A DNA stretch of 64,000 nt, from NCBI RefSeq assembly GCF_029852145.1, contig NC_079969.1:28512459-28576458 (forward strand), written 5' to 3'. The notes below the pieces were generated by a model. That model had not been told where the DNA came from, made no database searches, and worked only from the letters and a program-made list of their open reading frames with translations. This stretch comes from Microplitis mediator. Lineage: Eukaryota; Arthropoda; Insecta; Hymenoptera; Braconidae. Below are positions 1 through 12,028 of the stretch, piece by piece. Position numbers and translations under genes: made by a program. The first letter of the stretch is position 1; every line of letters starts with the position of its first letter.

Positions 1-634
1 GGAATTTAAAAAAAAAAAGTAAAAAATACTCTAGCCTTGTAAAAAAATAAATCATTATAATTATCCTAGTCCAGTAATGCCCAACACAAAAATAACTAGT
101 GTTTATTTTTAGTCACGGTCCATTTAAAAAAACCCAACCAATCGTTATCTCGATCTTGAGTTATTGACTGAACTTTTGTCGAAAAGGGAAGAATTTGTTT
201 GTCAACCGAAAAAAACCAAGAAAATATATATAAGTCATCATCTCCGAGAGATATTTACTGACAAGATATAGATATAGAATGCGACTTGTCGGCGCCAATA
301 GCTTGTATCGCTAGATTTAATTGAACTGCTCTTGTTTTACGTCCATTGTCTATTTCCTGGGCTCTGGGTTACGGGGAGAACTCAATATAGAGATCGGTTG
401 TTTTCATTATTAATTTTATTTTAAAATCAGTGGTCAATTGTGTCGTCATCAGGTACCGAGCCAAGTAAAAGTTTACTTAGGCCTTGTAAAAAGTGTTAAT
501 ACGCGTATCGCGTTTTGTATGCAGGAAGTATCGCGTCTCCTGTAGATCGGCGCCTGACGCCTCGATGCAGATTCAATATTTATTACCGAGACAAAAACCT
601 AACTTTCAATCTTATATATTTTTTTTTCTACCTG
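1..634. other. AT-rich non-coding stretch
   Basis: No coding exon, RNA gene or structured repeat was recognised here. The sequence is AT-rich with many short stop-bounded frames. Confidence 0.5.
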
Positions 635-1274
635 CCCGGGTCAAAAATAAAACTTGATTTAGACTTTGTTTAACAAGTCGAAATTTGGAGCCGTTTTTCA
701 CAAGACAAACTCGACTTTTTTTACGGAGGTATGAAATATATTAAGTTTTCGCCTTGGTTTAGACTTAAATGGCTTACTTAGTCACGATTTAAGACGAAAA
801 AGTTTAAATCAAGTCGAAATTGACTTGGTTTAAATTTATTCGACTTAAATTTTAAGACGAAAAAGTCAAGATCAAATCGAAATTGACTTGATTTAGACTT
901 ATTCGACTTAAAATGTAATGCGAAAAAGTCTAAATCAAGTCGAAACTGACTTGATGTAGACTTATTCGACTTAAATTATAAGTCGAAAAGTCAGAACTAA
1001 GGTGAAATAATTTTTATATATTAAGGCGAAATTAAGGCGAATAAATGATTTTTTTTCGACTTGGTTTAGCAAGTAAAAAGTAATGTGAATGACTATAGTG
1101 CTCAAAGTAAAGACGAATAAGTTAAAACTAAGATGAAAAAAGTTCAAAAAGTTTAAAAAAATTAAATTCAAGTCGAAAAAGTCGAGATTTTATCAAAAAA
1201 TCGTCGGCAAATCGATAACTTCAAAAGAAAATAAGCCGAAGCGGGCCTGAATCAAGTTTTATTTTTGACCCGGG
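635..1274. repeat. TIR element with interior of SGAAATTGACTT-like word repeats
   Basis: The left end reads CCCGGGTCAAAAATAAAACT and the right end is its reverse complement (AGTTTTATTTTTGACCCGGG), so this is a 640-bp unit with terminal inverted repeats. Between the ends the sequence is a string of diverged copies of a roughly 65-70-bp unit built from words such as AAGTCGAAATTGACTTGATT and TTAGACTTATTCGACTTAAA, in both orientations. No coding capacity is visible, so it would be a non-autonomous DNA transposon. I could not settle on a target-site duplication. Confidence 0.7.
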
Positions 1275-2441
1275 TGCATAATGTCTCTAAGGTACAGACT
1301 ATCGTTTTTTTTCAAAATTTTGGGTATTGCTACAAAGCAGAAGTCAAAATTATTAACAGATCAAAAAATTGTTTTTTTTTTAAATATTTTGGGAAAGAAG
1401 TCATTTAGTTGTTGTCACAAACACAAATTTTCTGAACATAAATAGATAAATTTGGTATCTAAAAAATTTGGGCGCCATGGTCAGGCCGTAGGTTTACATA
1501 ATTCGCGGTAACTTTTTGAGATTTCAAAGAAATTACATGAGAAATTTTATCGGAACCAGTAAATTAAAATAATTCAAAGGTAACGTAATGATAAGAAATA
1601 GATTGGTGTTTCTCAAAAGGAATTCATGGAATGTATAATATTCTGTCGTAATAAAACATAAAATAAAAAAACAACAAAACAAGCTACCGATACAGTAGCA
1701 GAAAAAACCGGCATCGAGGCGCCAGGGATAAGAAATTGTAATAAAAAGGCGTATAAACGAATAACGATAATATCAGTAAAAAATAATAAAAATAAAAATA
1801 AATTTGCCGGGAGTTACGTCTCATATATATTTGTCTCGATTAATAAAGAGCATTTTAGAGATTAAGTTTTTCTCATATGTACCACCACAGCCCGACAATC
1901 CGAGTCTGTCTGAACTGTAATAAATATAAAAATACAAATAGTTGGCTCGAAACTTGGGTTCGTGGGCAGTGCCAGTGCCAGTGAGTGGTGAGGGTTGGGT
2001 TGATATATTTATATATGTATTATTAATCGTAATATAAGTGTGTAAAGTAGTAAAACCGTAATGTAAGTTGCTCAGTATCGGAGTGTAGTCGCCGATGGAC
2101 TTATACTTTTAATTTATTTTATAAACCCGTTATTTATCACAACTTTTTGCTGCGTAACTCCGAGTAGCGGTTAAGTGAAGAGGGTGGGCGCGTGTCATGA
2201 CGGTCTACGTTCGTTACGCGCGATCGTCCGCGAGGCGCCCAGTTTACATGATAGTGTGCGTTGGCGCCAGGCTGCATTCTCCCATTTGTCCTCTTAAACA
2301 TCAGCTCACAAACTCTTTATTCTTACTCTCACTCTTGTACTGCTACTTAAATTATCAATGCAGAATTCAATTCGCCACTGACACTCATCCCATTATTTAT
2401 CGCCATTCATTTTTAATTCAAATTATTCTTACCGTCATCGC
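1275..2441. other. Non-coding stretch
   Basis: No gene is supported. The short open frame from 2197 has no recognisable domain and no splice context. A GC-richer patch at about 2150-2290 could belong to an upstream promoter or 5' exon of the LRR gene, but nothing in the sequence proves it. Confidence 0.4.
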
Positions 2442-3251
2442 TACACAGTAAAAAATATTGTGTTAAAATCAACACAATTTGTGTGTTAGAAACGGTCCAC
2501 ACAATATTTGTGTTATTTTTCAACACAGACTATTTGTGTTTAATTTAAACACAAAATTTGTGTTAAAATTTAAACACAAAATTCGAGTAATATAAGAAGT
2601 AACTTCAACACTTTTTAAATGTTAATGGTGACACAAAAAAAATGTTAACTTTTATATTTGTACCATGGATTATTTTTTTAGGTTATCAAAAGTGTTAACA
2701 ATTATTATTTAACATTAAACTATTTTGTGATAGTAAACATGATCCTAGAGTTAGCAGATAGTCAACAATTTTTGAAATTTTAAATCAACAAATCAATTAC
2801 GAAAAAAAAATAAAAATATGCGCATGTAGAAAAATAAAAAAGCTACAGATGCAATTTTTTATGTATTTTTTTTTTTAAACTATACGAATCATGAACTTTG
2901 TCAACTTAATTTTTTCATGTCCAATTGAAAATAAATGTCCCAAAAATAATCTAACCAAGCAAAACTGATGCTTAATGGCGCTTCCCGCGTGAATAGAAGG
3001 AAGACATTTTTTTTAACACAATTCAACTGTCGTTTCAACACTTTTTTTGTGTTGATTTTAAAGTAACACTTAATAAATGTTGATAATATCGATTTTTGTA
3101 CTAGGTAACACTTTTAAAGTGTTGAATAGGAGATCGATTGAAAATTTTTAAGTAACACAAAGAATTGTGTTGATTTGACACAAAATAATCAACACAAAAA
3201 ATTTAACACGGACCGTTTTTAACACAGATACACAATATTTTTTACTGTGTA
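2442..3251. repeat. TA-flanked TIR element with interior of AACACA/TGTGTT words
   Basis: The ends read TACACAGTAAAAAATATTGT and the near-exact reverse complement ACAATATTTTTTACTGTGTA. Both are flanked by TA, which fits the target preference of Tc1/mariner-type elements; the ends of the element itself would then be CACAGTAAAAA. The ~810-bp interior is packed with AACACA and TGTGTT words separated by AT-rich spacers and carries no open frame. Part of a family A foldback element (defined at 7826) appears degenerately at 2740-2880. This is probably a non-autonomous element. Confidence 0.7.
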
Positions 3252-5057
3252 TTATTTATAAAAAATCTGTCAATTGTAATTATAATTACAATGAGTACCT
3301 TCCTCGTTGAGGTAGACGAACCATCGGGCGTCCCTGGAATGCAGCATCCACTCTCTGTACCAAGGAATGCAGCACTCTCAAACATTTGTCTTATTTTATT
3401 TTTATTTTTATTTTTATTTATTTTTCACTTGTCCCCTAATTCTTATTTATCTTCAGACATTTGTTTTGTTTTTACGCACGTGGTTTAAATCAAACTGAAC
3501 CATCCCCGATCTCTCAAGTAAAATTTAGAAATCTAAAATACATTTTTTTATTTTTTTATCCCGCTAAAAATTTTCTAAATACCTCAACAGTCTGACGATT
3601 CGCTCGGGACCGTTCTCTCAGGAATTTTTTCTAAAAGTGAAAAGCTCAAGAAAACAGAGTAAGGTATAAAATAAAAAATATATATAAAAAAAATAAGTCA
3701 ACTGAATTTAATTGAACTAAATTAAATTAAATTTAATTACTTTTTGTTATTTGTCAGAGGTGGACGACACGACAAACGTCCCTGGAATGTTGCTTCGACG
3801 GCTCTGTGACGCCGTCGTGATCTTGCACATCGACTCTTATAAGTCTATATACATATATATTTATTGTTGAATAAATAAACAAACAATATATCCGTGGACT
3901 CGATAATTAATTTTTAACTGTCCGTCAATAATTTGCATTTAAATTTGAAAAAAAAAAAAAATACAAATCGGATTACCATTAGATAAATCAGATAAACTCA
4001 ATTATAGAAGCCTTGCATTACTCGTCACTGCGACTTAAATTACTCGTCACTTAATGTAATGAGATTACTCGATTTAAATTTATTTACTCGTACTAGTACT
4101 CGTAATTAATTTAGTTATCTTAGTTGATTGTGGTGGTTAATTTATAAACTAATTAATAACGATCGTTATGAATATGATGATTTATTATCGTCGATGTGAA
4201 AGAAACTCATAGAGTCCGTGTAGGGGGAACATGCGTTACGTTCCGAGTATAAAATCACGCGTAAGAGTCTTCGGGAATTAATAAACCCGTGAGTTCCGTT
4301 ACGTTAAGATTAACTTTTGGTGACAGTAAATTCAAAAATTCAAATTTTAATCATTAGATAAAAATTTATGCAAAATTACATGCAGTAAAAAATAAAAAAG
4401 TTGACATATATTTAAAGCAAGCCAATGAAATGTAACTTAAAGTGACAGTTGATGCGTAATCTGAGTACGGAGATTTAAAATCTCATTTAAATCCACGTGC
4501 AGAGTGTCAGTTTTAATAAATTTATAATTATTATTATTATTTGAATATTGTTAAATAAAAGTATTGTGAGATTAGGATTTGTATTGGGTCTTTTAAAATA
4601 GTGTGGAGTATAGCGGGGGAGGGGCGATTGATTATGACAGTCGGAGTTGAGGGGGGAGTACGAAGGACGTTTTCCGTCGTTGTTACAAGACGACACAAGT
4701 TAAGTTAATATAATAAGTTGATAGCAGTAGAGTCGGTATAGTACGAGTGTTGTCGCTGTTGCACATTGTTGTCGGGAGGGGGGGAGGAGTAAATGAATAT
4801 AAGCATAAGCACAAGTACGCAAGTGGACGTATAAGTATAAGAAGTAAAGAAGTAAAAGAAGTGGAAGTAGAAGTAGAAGTGTAAGAAGAAGAATAAGAAA
4901 AAGATAAGTGAGAATAAGAAGGCGAAGAGGAGAATAAGAGTAAGAGTAAGAGTAAGAGTACGCGCATGGTCTGTCCCGGATCGGATTGCCGAGTGGGGTA
5001 TTTGGATGGTGATTAGAAGAGTCGGCGCGTTCCTGGTTGCTGGTCAATCGCAACACA
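3252..5057. other. Upstream non-coding region of the LRR gene
   Basis: No coding exon is supported. Two similar GC-rich segments lie at 3309-3357 and 3757-3806 and share CGTCCCTGGAATG. At 4800-4965 there is a nearly pure purine tract on the + strand, made of AGAAGTAAA, GAAGTA and AGTAAG words. It ends about 95 bp before the LRR start codon, a position typical of promoter-proximal or 5' UTR sequence. Confidence 0.4.
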
Positions 5058-8000
5058 ATGTCGGGACTACTATACACACTGCTCGGTCTTGCAGCGAGCG
5101 CGAGTCTTCATTGTGCGGTCAGGCGCGAAATAAGTCCGTGCACTTGTAGACAGGAAAAGTATTCACCGCCAGCGGGTGTTGTCACTTCGTCGTCCAGTGT
5201 ATCGGAATCCCCGACGATTATTCCTGGAGGTGTTGCCATATTAACTAGTCTTCCCACTCGTACTGCGGGAGATGGGGGAGGTGGAGGTGGGGGTGGTGGA
5301 GGTGGTGTTATTGGTGATTCTGGTATTGGTGGTAGTGGTGGTATTACAAAACCTCCCAAGTATGGGGAAAAAATATCGGTTATGTGTGAAAAAATGGAGT
5401 CTTTCGGACAGGTCGCAGATGCACTACGCGGTAAATTTACTCCTGGACAGCAGATTATCCTCAAGATATCCCACTCCCAGCTCAAGGATATCTCGAGGCA
5501 CGACTTCAAGGAGCTGCAGATGTCCATTTCCAGGCTCGAGCTCAACCACGATCACTTGAGGTAACAATCGTCCGCCGACCAGACACCCTAAGACCTAAAC
5601 TTTTTCACTCCCAAAGACCACTAAGGTTTTACTCAATAATCAAACTTTACTATCGTCTAAGACTTAATAATAATAATAATAACAACTGGACATAAATACT
5701 GATCCGGTCGTTGCTTTCAGTATTATCGTGTTATAAAAAATTCCACGACCCAGGTCAACAGTTCCTCGACGAATGTACTCGCTCGCACATACATGCTCAC
5801 TGGCATTTAAAACGTCTACGCGATTACTAAATAATAGATATACATTTATGTATATTTATATCCATACACACTTACATCCCTGTATATAAATATATAAATA
5901 TATACATTCATATATATTGAATAGTAATTAATATAATGCGTGATTTATGGTGAGCACGTGGTTTAGTTATTGTCTGACTAAATCACTGCGTAACTACTTG
6001 TCACGCGATCCGATAACTTATTTTATTAAATTTCATTTATTTATAATTTTTTTTTTTTTTGTAACTCATGTTTCTACGCTGTGAGAAAACAAGACGCACA
6101 AATAACAATAAAAAAAAAAAAAAAACGATGAAATGCACATGGCGGGTGACCCGTGATAGCTTTTAATGCCACACCAGAGTAAGAGATTGATCGATAATTT
6201 CTTACATTATATACATATCAACAGTGTGTACAAGTGGGAATTCATGAGGGAGATAACAACAAAGGCGCCAGAAATGTCGAAACCTTGTTGATTTTTACCA
6301 TAACTATTTTTTTAAAAATATTTTATTGTTAATAAATATCAATTTTTTTTTAAATTATTCACTTATTGTCTGTTAATTATTAATTATTGCAAATGGAGGC
6401 GGGTAAATAAAATGATCGGGCGTTTGTCGTAATAATAAATTAATAAATAAATAAATAAATAAATAATGATAAGGATGATAGTTGTATTGACCTCTTTGAC
6501 AGAGCAATGTGAAATATTTAATCGTCTTGTGTGCTCGTGTGCGCTACACATTTATCACTGTAAGAGTAATTAAATAATAAGTCACAACGACCTGGTATTA
6601 TTAACTTAATAATTAATAATCATTTGATAATTAAAGCTAAAAAAAACGTCAATTATATTTTTTTTATATTTTTTTTCCTCATTAAATTATTAATTATCTC
6701 ATAAATTAAATCCATTTTAAAATATCTTTTATAAATATGATTCAAATAATCAGGAATTTATATTTTTGTCTAAATTTAAATTTGTGCGGTGATAGAGAAT
6801 AGAATCAGTATTTTTATAACTTGAATTAAAAATAGAAAATATCGTCACGTTTTTATAGATCGGAAGGTCGTACGGTTTTAAATATAAGGAATTGATTCAT
6901 CGGGTGGATAAATTTAAAAAAAATAAAATAAAAAAAAAAAAGATATATAATTAAAATTTTAAATTTCAGTACCGTAGATGGGGAAGTATTTGCTGGACTG
7001 AGTAGAACGATGTATTTAAATTTAGCGGACAATGAAATACCCTCGATACCGCGACATATTTTGTCACATTTACCCCTGCTGATAACACTAGAGCTCAGTA
7101 GAAATCGGATAACTCGGATCGATGTCAATGACTTCAAGGTATATATATATATATATATTATTATATCATATCGCTTACAAATATTTAACAATACCTATAG
7201 GCTGTAGCTAAATAAATAAGAGCAGCTTGACTTTATTTTTTTTCGATACGAGCAATCGGAGCTGAGGAAAATGATAAACATATTTTTCTTGGTTTAAAGA
7301 ATAATAATAATAACGAGTTACTCATGTTATTATTATTGAAATTAATTACTCTTTGAATCTATTACATTATGCATAAACAATACACCGAGTGTGTCAATGA
7401 GTAATTATTTTAATTAAAGCTAATGATGAATGTAGTTGTTTGTAATAATATTTCCACGTGACCAAACATCATCACGCGTTAACCATGTGCTCAATAGTAT
7501 TATCTTATATTTGTTATTTTTATTAACTTTATCGGTAGATTTTTTATTTTTATTATTATTATTTATGCTGCATTTATTTGTTTAGTTATTTTATTAACTT
7601 TTTTTTTGTTTGCTGAAGCTTTAGATATTAGTATATTATAATAAATAAATAAATAAATATATAAATTTACAGTATAATCCATCATTGCAACAATTATTGT
7701 TAGCTGGTAATCCAATAACTGAAATGATACCCGGATCATTGCCGCCGAGAATAAATAAATTACATGTTGGTAGAAATCACTTGCGTACATTAAACCGCAC
7801 ACTTTGGTAAGTTATCATTATTATTATGATACTGAAGTTAGCAGACGTCTAATAATTTTTGGATCTTTTTTTAGATGATAAATCAGAAGAAAAAAAATAT
7901 TTGAAAAAATTGCACCTGTAGTTTTTTAAATTTTCTACATGTGCATATTTTTAGTTTTTTTTTTTTCCAAATTTAATTGTTCAAAAAAAAAATCAAAAAT

Positions 8001-11000
8001 TTTGAATTGTCTGCTAACTTCAGGATCATTTATTATTATTGTTTTTTTAAATTTCCCGCGAAAATTATTATTGTGATTTTAATCAAATTTAACACCGAGT
8101 TTTGAATTTCGAATTCTTTTTTATGATCATATTTTTGTTTTTCAGTATTTGATAATTTTTTGAAATGCTACTGACTTTAACATGACTGTGAGTGTAGCAG
8201 ACATCAGACAAATTTAAAATTATAAATAAATAGAGTAAATAATTAAAAAAATAAAATTTAAAAAAAATGCACTTATTAATTTTTCAATTTTTCAAATGTG
8301 CATTTTTTTGAATTTTTTTTAAAATTATTTACTCTATTTATTTATAATTTTAAATTTGTCTGGTCTGCTACATTCACACTCACAAGTTATGATCCTGAAG
8401 TTAGCCGACGTCTAATAATTTTTGGATTTTATTTTAGACAGTAAATTATAAAAAAAAAAAATTTGAAAAAATTGCACCTGTAGTTTTTTGAATTTTCTAC
8501 ATGTGCATTTTTTGATTTTTTTCTTTTTTGAAATTTAAATGTTCAAAATAAAATCCAAAAATTTTTTTAATTGTCTGCTAACTTCAGGATCGTTCACAAG
8601 TTAGCTGACGTCTAAAAATCTTTGGATTTTTTAAAAAACGATAAATTATAAAAAAAAAATATTTGAAAAAATTGCACCTCTAGCTTTTTTAATTTTCTAC
8701 ACATGCATTTTTTATTTTATTTTTTTTTGCCATTGATTCGTAAAAAAATAAATCCGAAAATTGTTAATTGTCTAATTTTAGTGATATTTTTGAAACCACT
8801 TTTTCAAAATTACTCTTGCAATTATTTTTGAAAAAAAAAAATCTGACCTTGTAAAATAATGAATAAACCGGAAGTAATATTAATTTGGCCATAAGCTTAA
8901 TAATATAATTGTTAAGTAACGTAATTAAATAAGTGACAATTAATCATTTGTCTCAATTTGATCTCGTACACAACAAAATTGAATTAACGTCATCGTATTT
9001 TGTATAAAAAAAATATAAAAAAAAATGATTAATAAATTTAGATTAGTGAATTAAGTTAAATATAAACTAAAGGTTATTTTTCTAGTGACTTGAATCAATT
9101 GGAATGGCTGTTTATAAATTCCAACGAACTAACGTCTCTCGACGGGGAATTACCCACGTCAGGTCATAATTTACGAATGTTACACGCTATGGACAATAAA
9201 TTAACTCATCTACCGCCCGAATTTCGTCAACTACATCGGCTAGAAATGTTATTTCTCCAGCACAACAAAATACGTAGTCTCGACGGTACCCTACAAAAAG
9301 CCTCAAATCTTAAATACTTGGAATTGTCTTACAACGAACTGCAAGAAGTGAGTTATTAAAATATTTACTTATAACTCATTACAAATTAGGATGCCATTAA
9401 TTTGTTGAATAAACGTTTACTTGTTAAATAAATTATTTAAATTTTAAATATTCATTTAGACCAATCTACTGACATTATTCTGACAATTTGTTTCCGGTTT
9501 CTAAATTATAAATTATACTTTTAATACTCATACTTAAACCGAGTGACTGACAAAAGCTGACTACGTTTCTTTTTTTTCCAGCTGACGGCCGAGGATTTCG
9601 TGGAGGCCGAGCTGCTGGAAGACCTCGAGCTGGGCCACAACTCGCTCAAGTCATTGGGAGGTGACACCAACGGCAACGGGGACGGAAACGGCAGCAAAAG
9701 CGCTCTATGGCCGCTGAGATCCCTAAAGTGTCTCAATTTAACGCACAATGAATTGAGCGAATTTTCATTCGTGTCTTTACGCGGACTTAAGGAATTGCGT
9801 CTCATTGATTTGTCAAGCAATCAAATCGCTCGCGTTTTTCGAGGCCCTATTGAAGTATGTCCGGAAAAAAATTACTGATACATTTATTGTTATATTTAAT
9901 ATTGATTTTTTTTTTAGAATCTTGTTGATGAAGACGGCGAAGAAATACCTGGTGCGAGTATACAAGAATTACGATTACAAAATAATAAATTACAGACACT
10001 CGAAGATTCACTATTTGTGGGTATGCGCGAATTGCAAAGATTAAATCTGAGCCACAACGCACTTGGTCCCACAATAGGCTCGCAGAAATTTCGTGGTCTT
10101 GAAAACTTACGTAATCTAGATTTGTCACACAATAAATTGACAACTCTTGAAGATATTTCAGAAGTGAGTTTCCCGTTATTATCAATTAAATTTATAGTAA
10201 AATTTTAAATGATCATGAAGTTAGCTGACAGTTAAAAATTTTCGGAGTTTATTTTCAACAAATAAATGACAAAAATGGAAAATATAAAAAAATACACATG
10301 TAGGAAATTAAAAAAACTATAGGTGCAATTTTTAAAAATATTATTTTTTTTATAGTTTATCATTTTAAAGAAAATCCAAAGACTTTTAGCCGTCGGTTAA
10401 CTTCAGTATCATAAATTTTCATCGGAATTATAATGATATTTTGTAATTTATCAGGCAAGATTACCAGCACTTGAAGAATTGATAGCCTCCCACAATAGAT
10501 TAGTGACATTATCAGACCGTGATTTTCGTGGTTTTCCAATTTTATGTTCTGCTGATTTAACGATGAACGAAATACGTTCACTTACTGCTGAATTAGTTGC
10601 CAATACGCGTTGTACAGTTCACGGTGTTCCTGATATATTACGAATATATTTACAAGGTAACATTTTATATTTTTTTTATTTAATTCCACACCTCGGACGC
10701 AAAAGTAATTACTAGGGACAAGATTTTTGCCTTATTTTTGAAATGAATAGTTTAAATTTTTGATATTACGGGGAAAATATTGGTCTTATAAAAAAACTTT
10801 TCAAACAAAAGTTGTAGAAAATTTAATTTTCGAACAAAAATGTCTCTTAAGATTTTTTTATACGACCAATATTTTCACCGTAATTCTAAAAGTGAGGTTC
10901 ATAATGAACTATTCAAATTTTTGTTAATTATGAAAATCTTAATTTTGAAATTACGGTGAAAATATTGGTCGTATAAAAAAATCATGAGAGACATTTTCTC

Positions 11001-11804
11001 TAGAAAATAAAATTTCCTACAACTTTTATTTGAAAAATTTTTTTATACGGCCAATATTTCCACTGTAATTCCAAAATTTGGCACATTAATTATTAATGGT
11101 TATTTTTAAATAAACAAAAATCCTGGTCCTAGTAATAAATATTTGATAATCTGATTAATAGTCCAAGTGGTTGACCAAATTACACTGCTTACTATTTTTT
11201 AAATTTCATCTGCTGCACTAGTAACCTTATTAAGTGAAGCTTCCAAGTTTATTATTATTATTACTGATAAAATAATATTTATTTATCTATCTAGTAAAAT
11301 TATGCATAGTAAATAAACATCGAGATAAAAATAAAAAAACTGAATATTATAAAATGATAAAATAGAAGTTGATAAATTACATTATAATCTGTTTATTAAC
11401 TTGAAACATTGTTTGTGTGAAAGAGATATCTTGGCGCCCGTCGATTCATTAGTTTAATTCGTCTACATGTTTTTTTTATTTTTGTTTAGTCTATCATTAA
11501 ATATTCGTCTGTCGAAACTGTATCGTAATTTAAATAACATGAAGCTTAATTTATTTATTTGTTTGTTCAAACAGATAATCCTGTGTTGTGCGACGCAGCG
11601 CTGGTAGATCTAACAGTCGCATTAGAAGTCAACCACGCAAAGGTTTATGGTACTGCCAAACAATGTCCTGCAGTGGAAAGTCCCGCTACCGAGGCGACAT
11701 CTTTTGTACCGATTCAGCCCTCCTCGGATTTGTTCTACGCGCCGGCGGTCGCCGCTGCCGATACCTCTGCTAATATATCATTCGCTGCGACACTCGAGCA
11801 ATAA
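5058..11804 (+). CDS. Secreted leucine-rich-repeat protein, 8 coding exons, 672 aa
   Basis: Exons: 5058-5560, 6970-7138, 7673-7806, 9086-9347, 9582-9854, 9918-10163, 10455-10656 and 11575-11804. All junctions are GT/AG and the total is 2019 nt. The ATG at 5058 was chosen because it opens a signal peptide (MSGLLYTLLGLAASASLHC). A cysteine-rich LRR cap follows: C28 and C30, a glycine run at about residues 71-83, then C110. From about residue 130 to 595 there are successive LRRs (pattern LxxLxLxxNxL, for example LEMLFLQHNKIRSLDG and LEDLELGHNSLKSL). The C-terminal cap runs from DNPVLC (C602) to about C627 and is followed by a Ser/Ala-rich tail. No transmembrane helix or clear GPI signal is visible, so an extracellular binding or adhesion role is inferred. 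The exact orthologue is not recognised. Introns 3, 6 and 7 carry inverted-repeat elements. Confidence 0.88.
7826..8029. repeat. Family A foldback element, LRR intron 3
   Basis: Family A as used here: about 205 bp, ends resembling GATCCTGAAGTTAGCAGAC and its reverse complement, with a nearly self-complementary core around TGCACCTGTAG and CTACATGTGCA. This copy runs from ATGATACTGAAG to CTTCAGGATCAT. Its flanks are ATT repeats, so the target duplication cannot be judged. Confidence 0.75.
8183..8384. repeat. Family B foldback element, LRR intron 3
   Basis: Family B as used here: ends resembling GAGTGTGAATGTAGCAGAC, with long inverted arms (ACAAATTTAAAATTATAAAT and its complement) around a core that shares TGCACTTATTA and AAATGTGCATTTTT with family A. 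It has no coding capacity. The TAGCAGAC sub-terminal word is common to both families, which suggests common ancestry. Confidence 0.75.
8389..8593. mobile_element. Family A foldback element with exact 9-bp target duplication
   Basis: The element runs from ATGATCCTGAAG to CTTCAGGATCGT and is bounded on both sides by TCACAAGTT (8380-8388 and 8594-8602). Removing it rejoins the right end of the family B copy to the AAGTTAGCTGACG terminus of the next family A copy, so it inserted into an older repeat. A 9-bp duplication is typical of Mutator-like transposases; the superfamily assignment is inference. Confidence 0.85.
8594..8785. repeat. Family A foldback element, degenerate right end
   Basis: The left terminus AAGTTAGCTGACGTCTAAAA was split from its outermost bases by the preceding insertion. 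The core has the same TGCACCTCTAG and CTACACATGCA arms. The right end decays into TTGTCTAATTTTAGTGATA without the usual CTTCAGGAT. Confidence 0.6.
10209..10412. mobile_element. Family A foldback element, LRR intron 6
   Basis: It runs from ATGATCATGAAG to CTTCAGTATCAT. The flanking 9-mers AAATTTTAA and AAATTTTCA differ at one base, consistent with an aged 9-bp target duplication. It sits entirely in the intron between exons 6 and 7. Confidence 0.75.
10708..11136. repeat. TIR element in LRR intron 7
   Basis: The ends read ATTACTAGGGACAAGATTTT and, reversed and complemented, ATTACTAGGACCAGGATTTT. The interior contains two hairpin-like modules (10764-10890 and 10950-11075). Each is bounded by TTACGGNGAAAATATTGGTC and its complement, so there is internal duplication as well as the terminal inverted repeat. 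No open frame is present. Confidence 0.7.
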
Positions 11805-12028
11805 TTTCATTGTTGTTAATTATAGTTATAAATATAAACAATTTATAAATATATATATACTTATATATATATAACAATAATTGATTAACTATTACGTTAA
11901 CAGATGATAAGTGTCCCGTGATAAAAAATAGATTAGAGGTATAAAATTATATAAAAAATTTTTTTTAATTCTCAGTAAAATGAAATCCGTCGGTTGCTTT
12001 CATGACAATTAATGCCGGTTAGAATTAT

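Noticed and set aside
2197..2451. 84-codon + frame upstream of the first TA-flanked element
   Set aside because: It runs into the transposon terminus, has no domain and ends by chance.
4683..5077. Minus-strand frames rich in Ser/Tyr/Leu
   Set aside because: They are the complement of the purine-rich simple repeat upstream of the LRR gene and show low-complexity composition only.
5108..5545. Minus-strand frame with a poly-Pro run
   Set aside because: It is the shadow of LRR exon 1; the proline run is the complement of the glycine codons.
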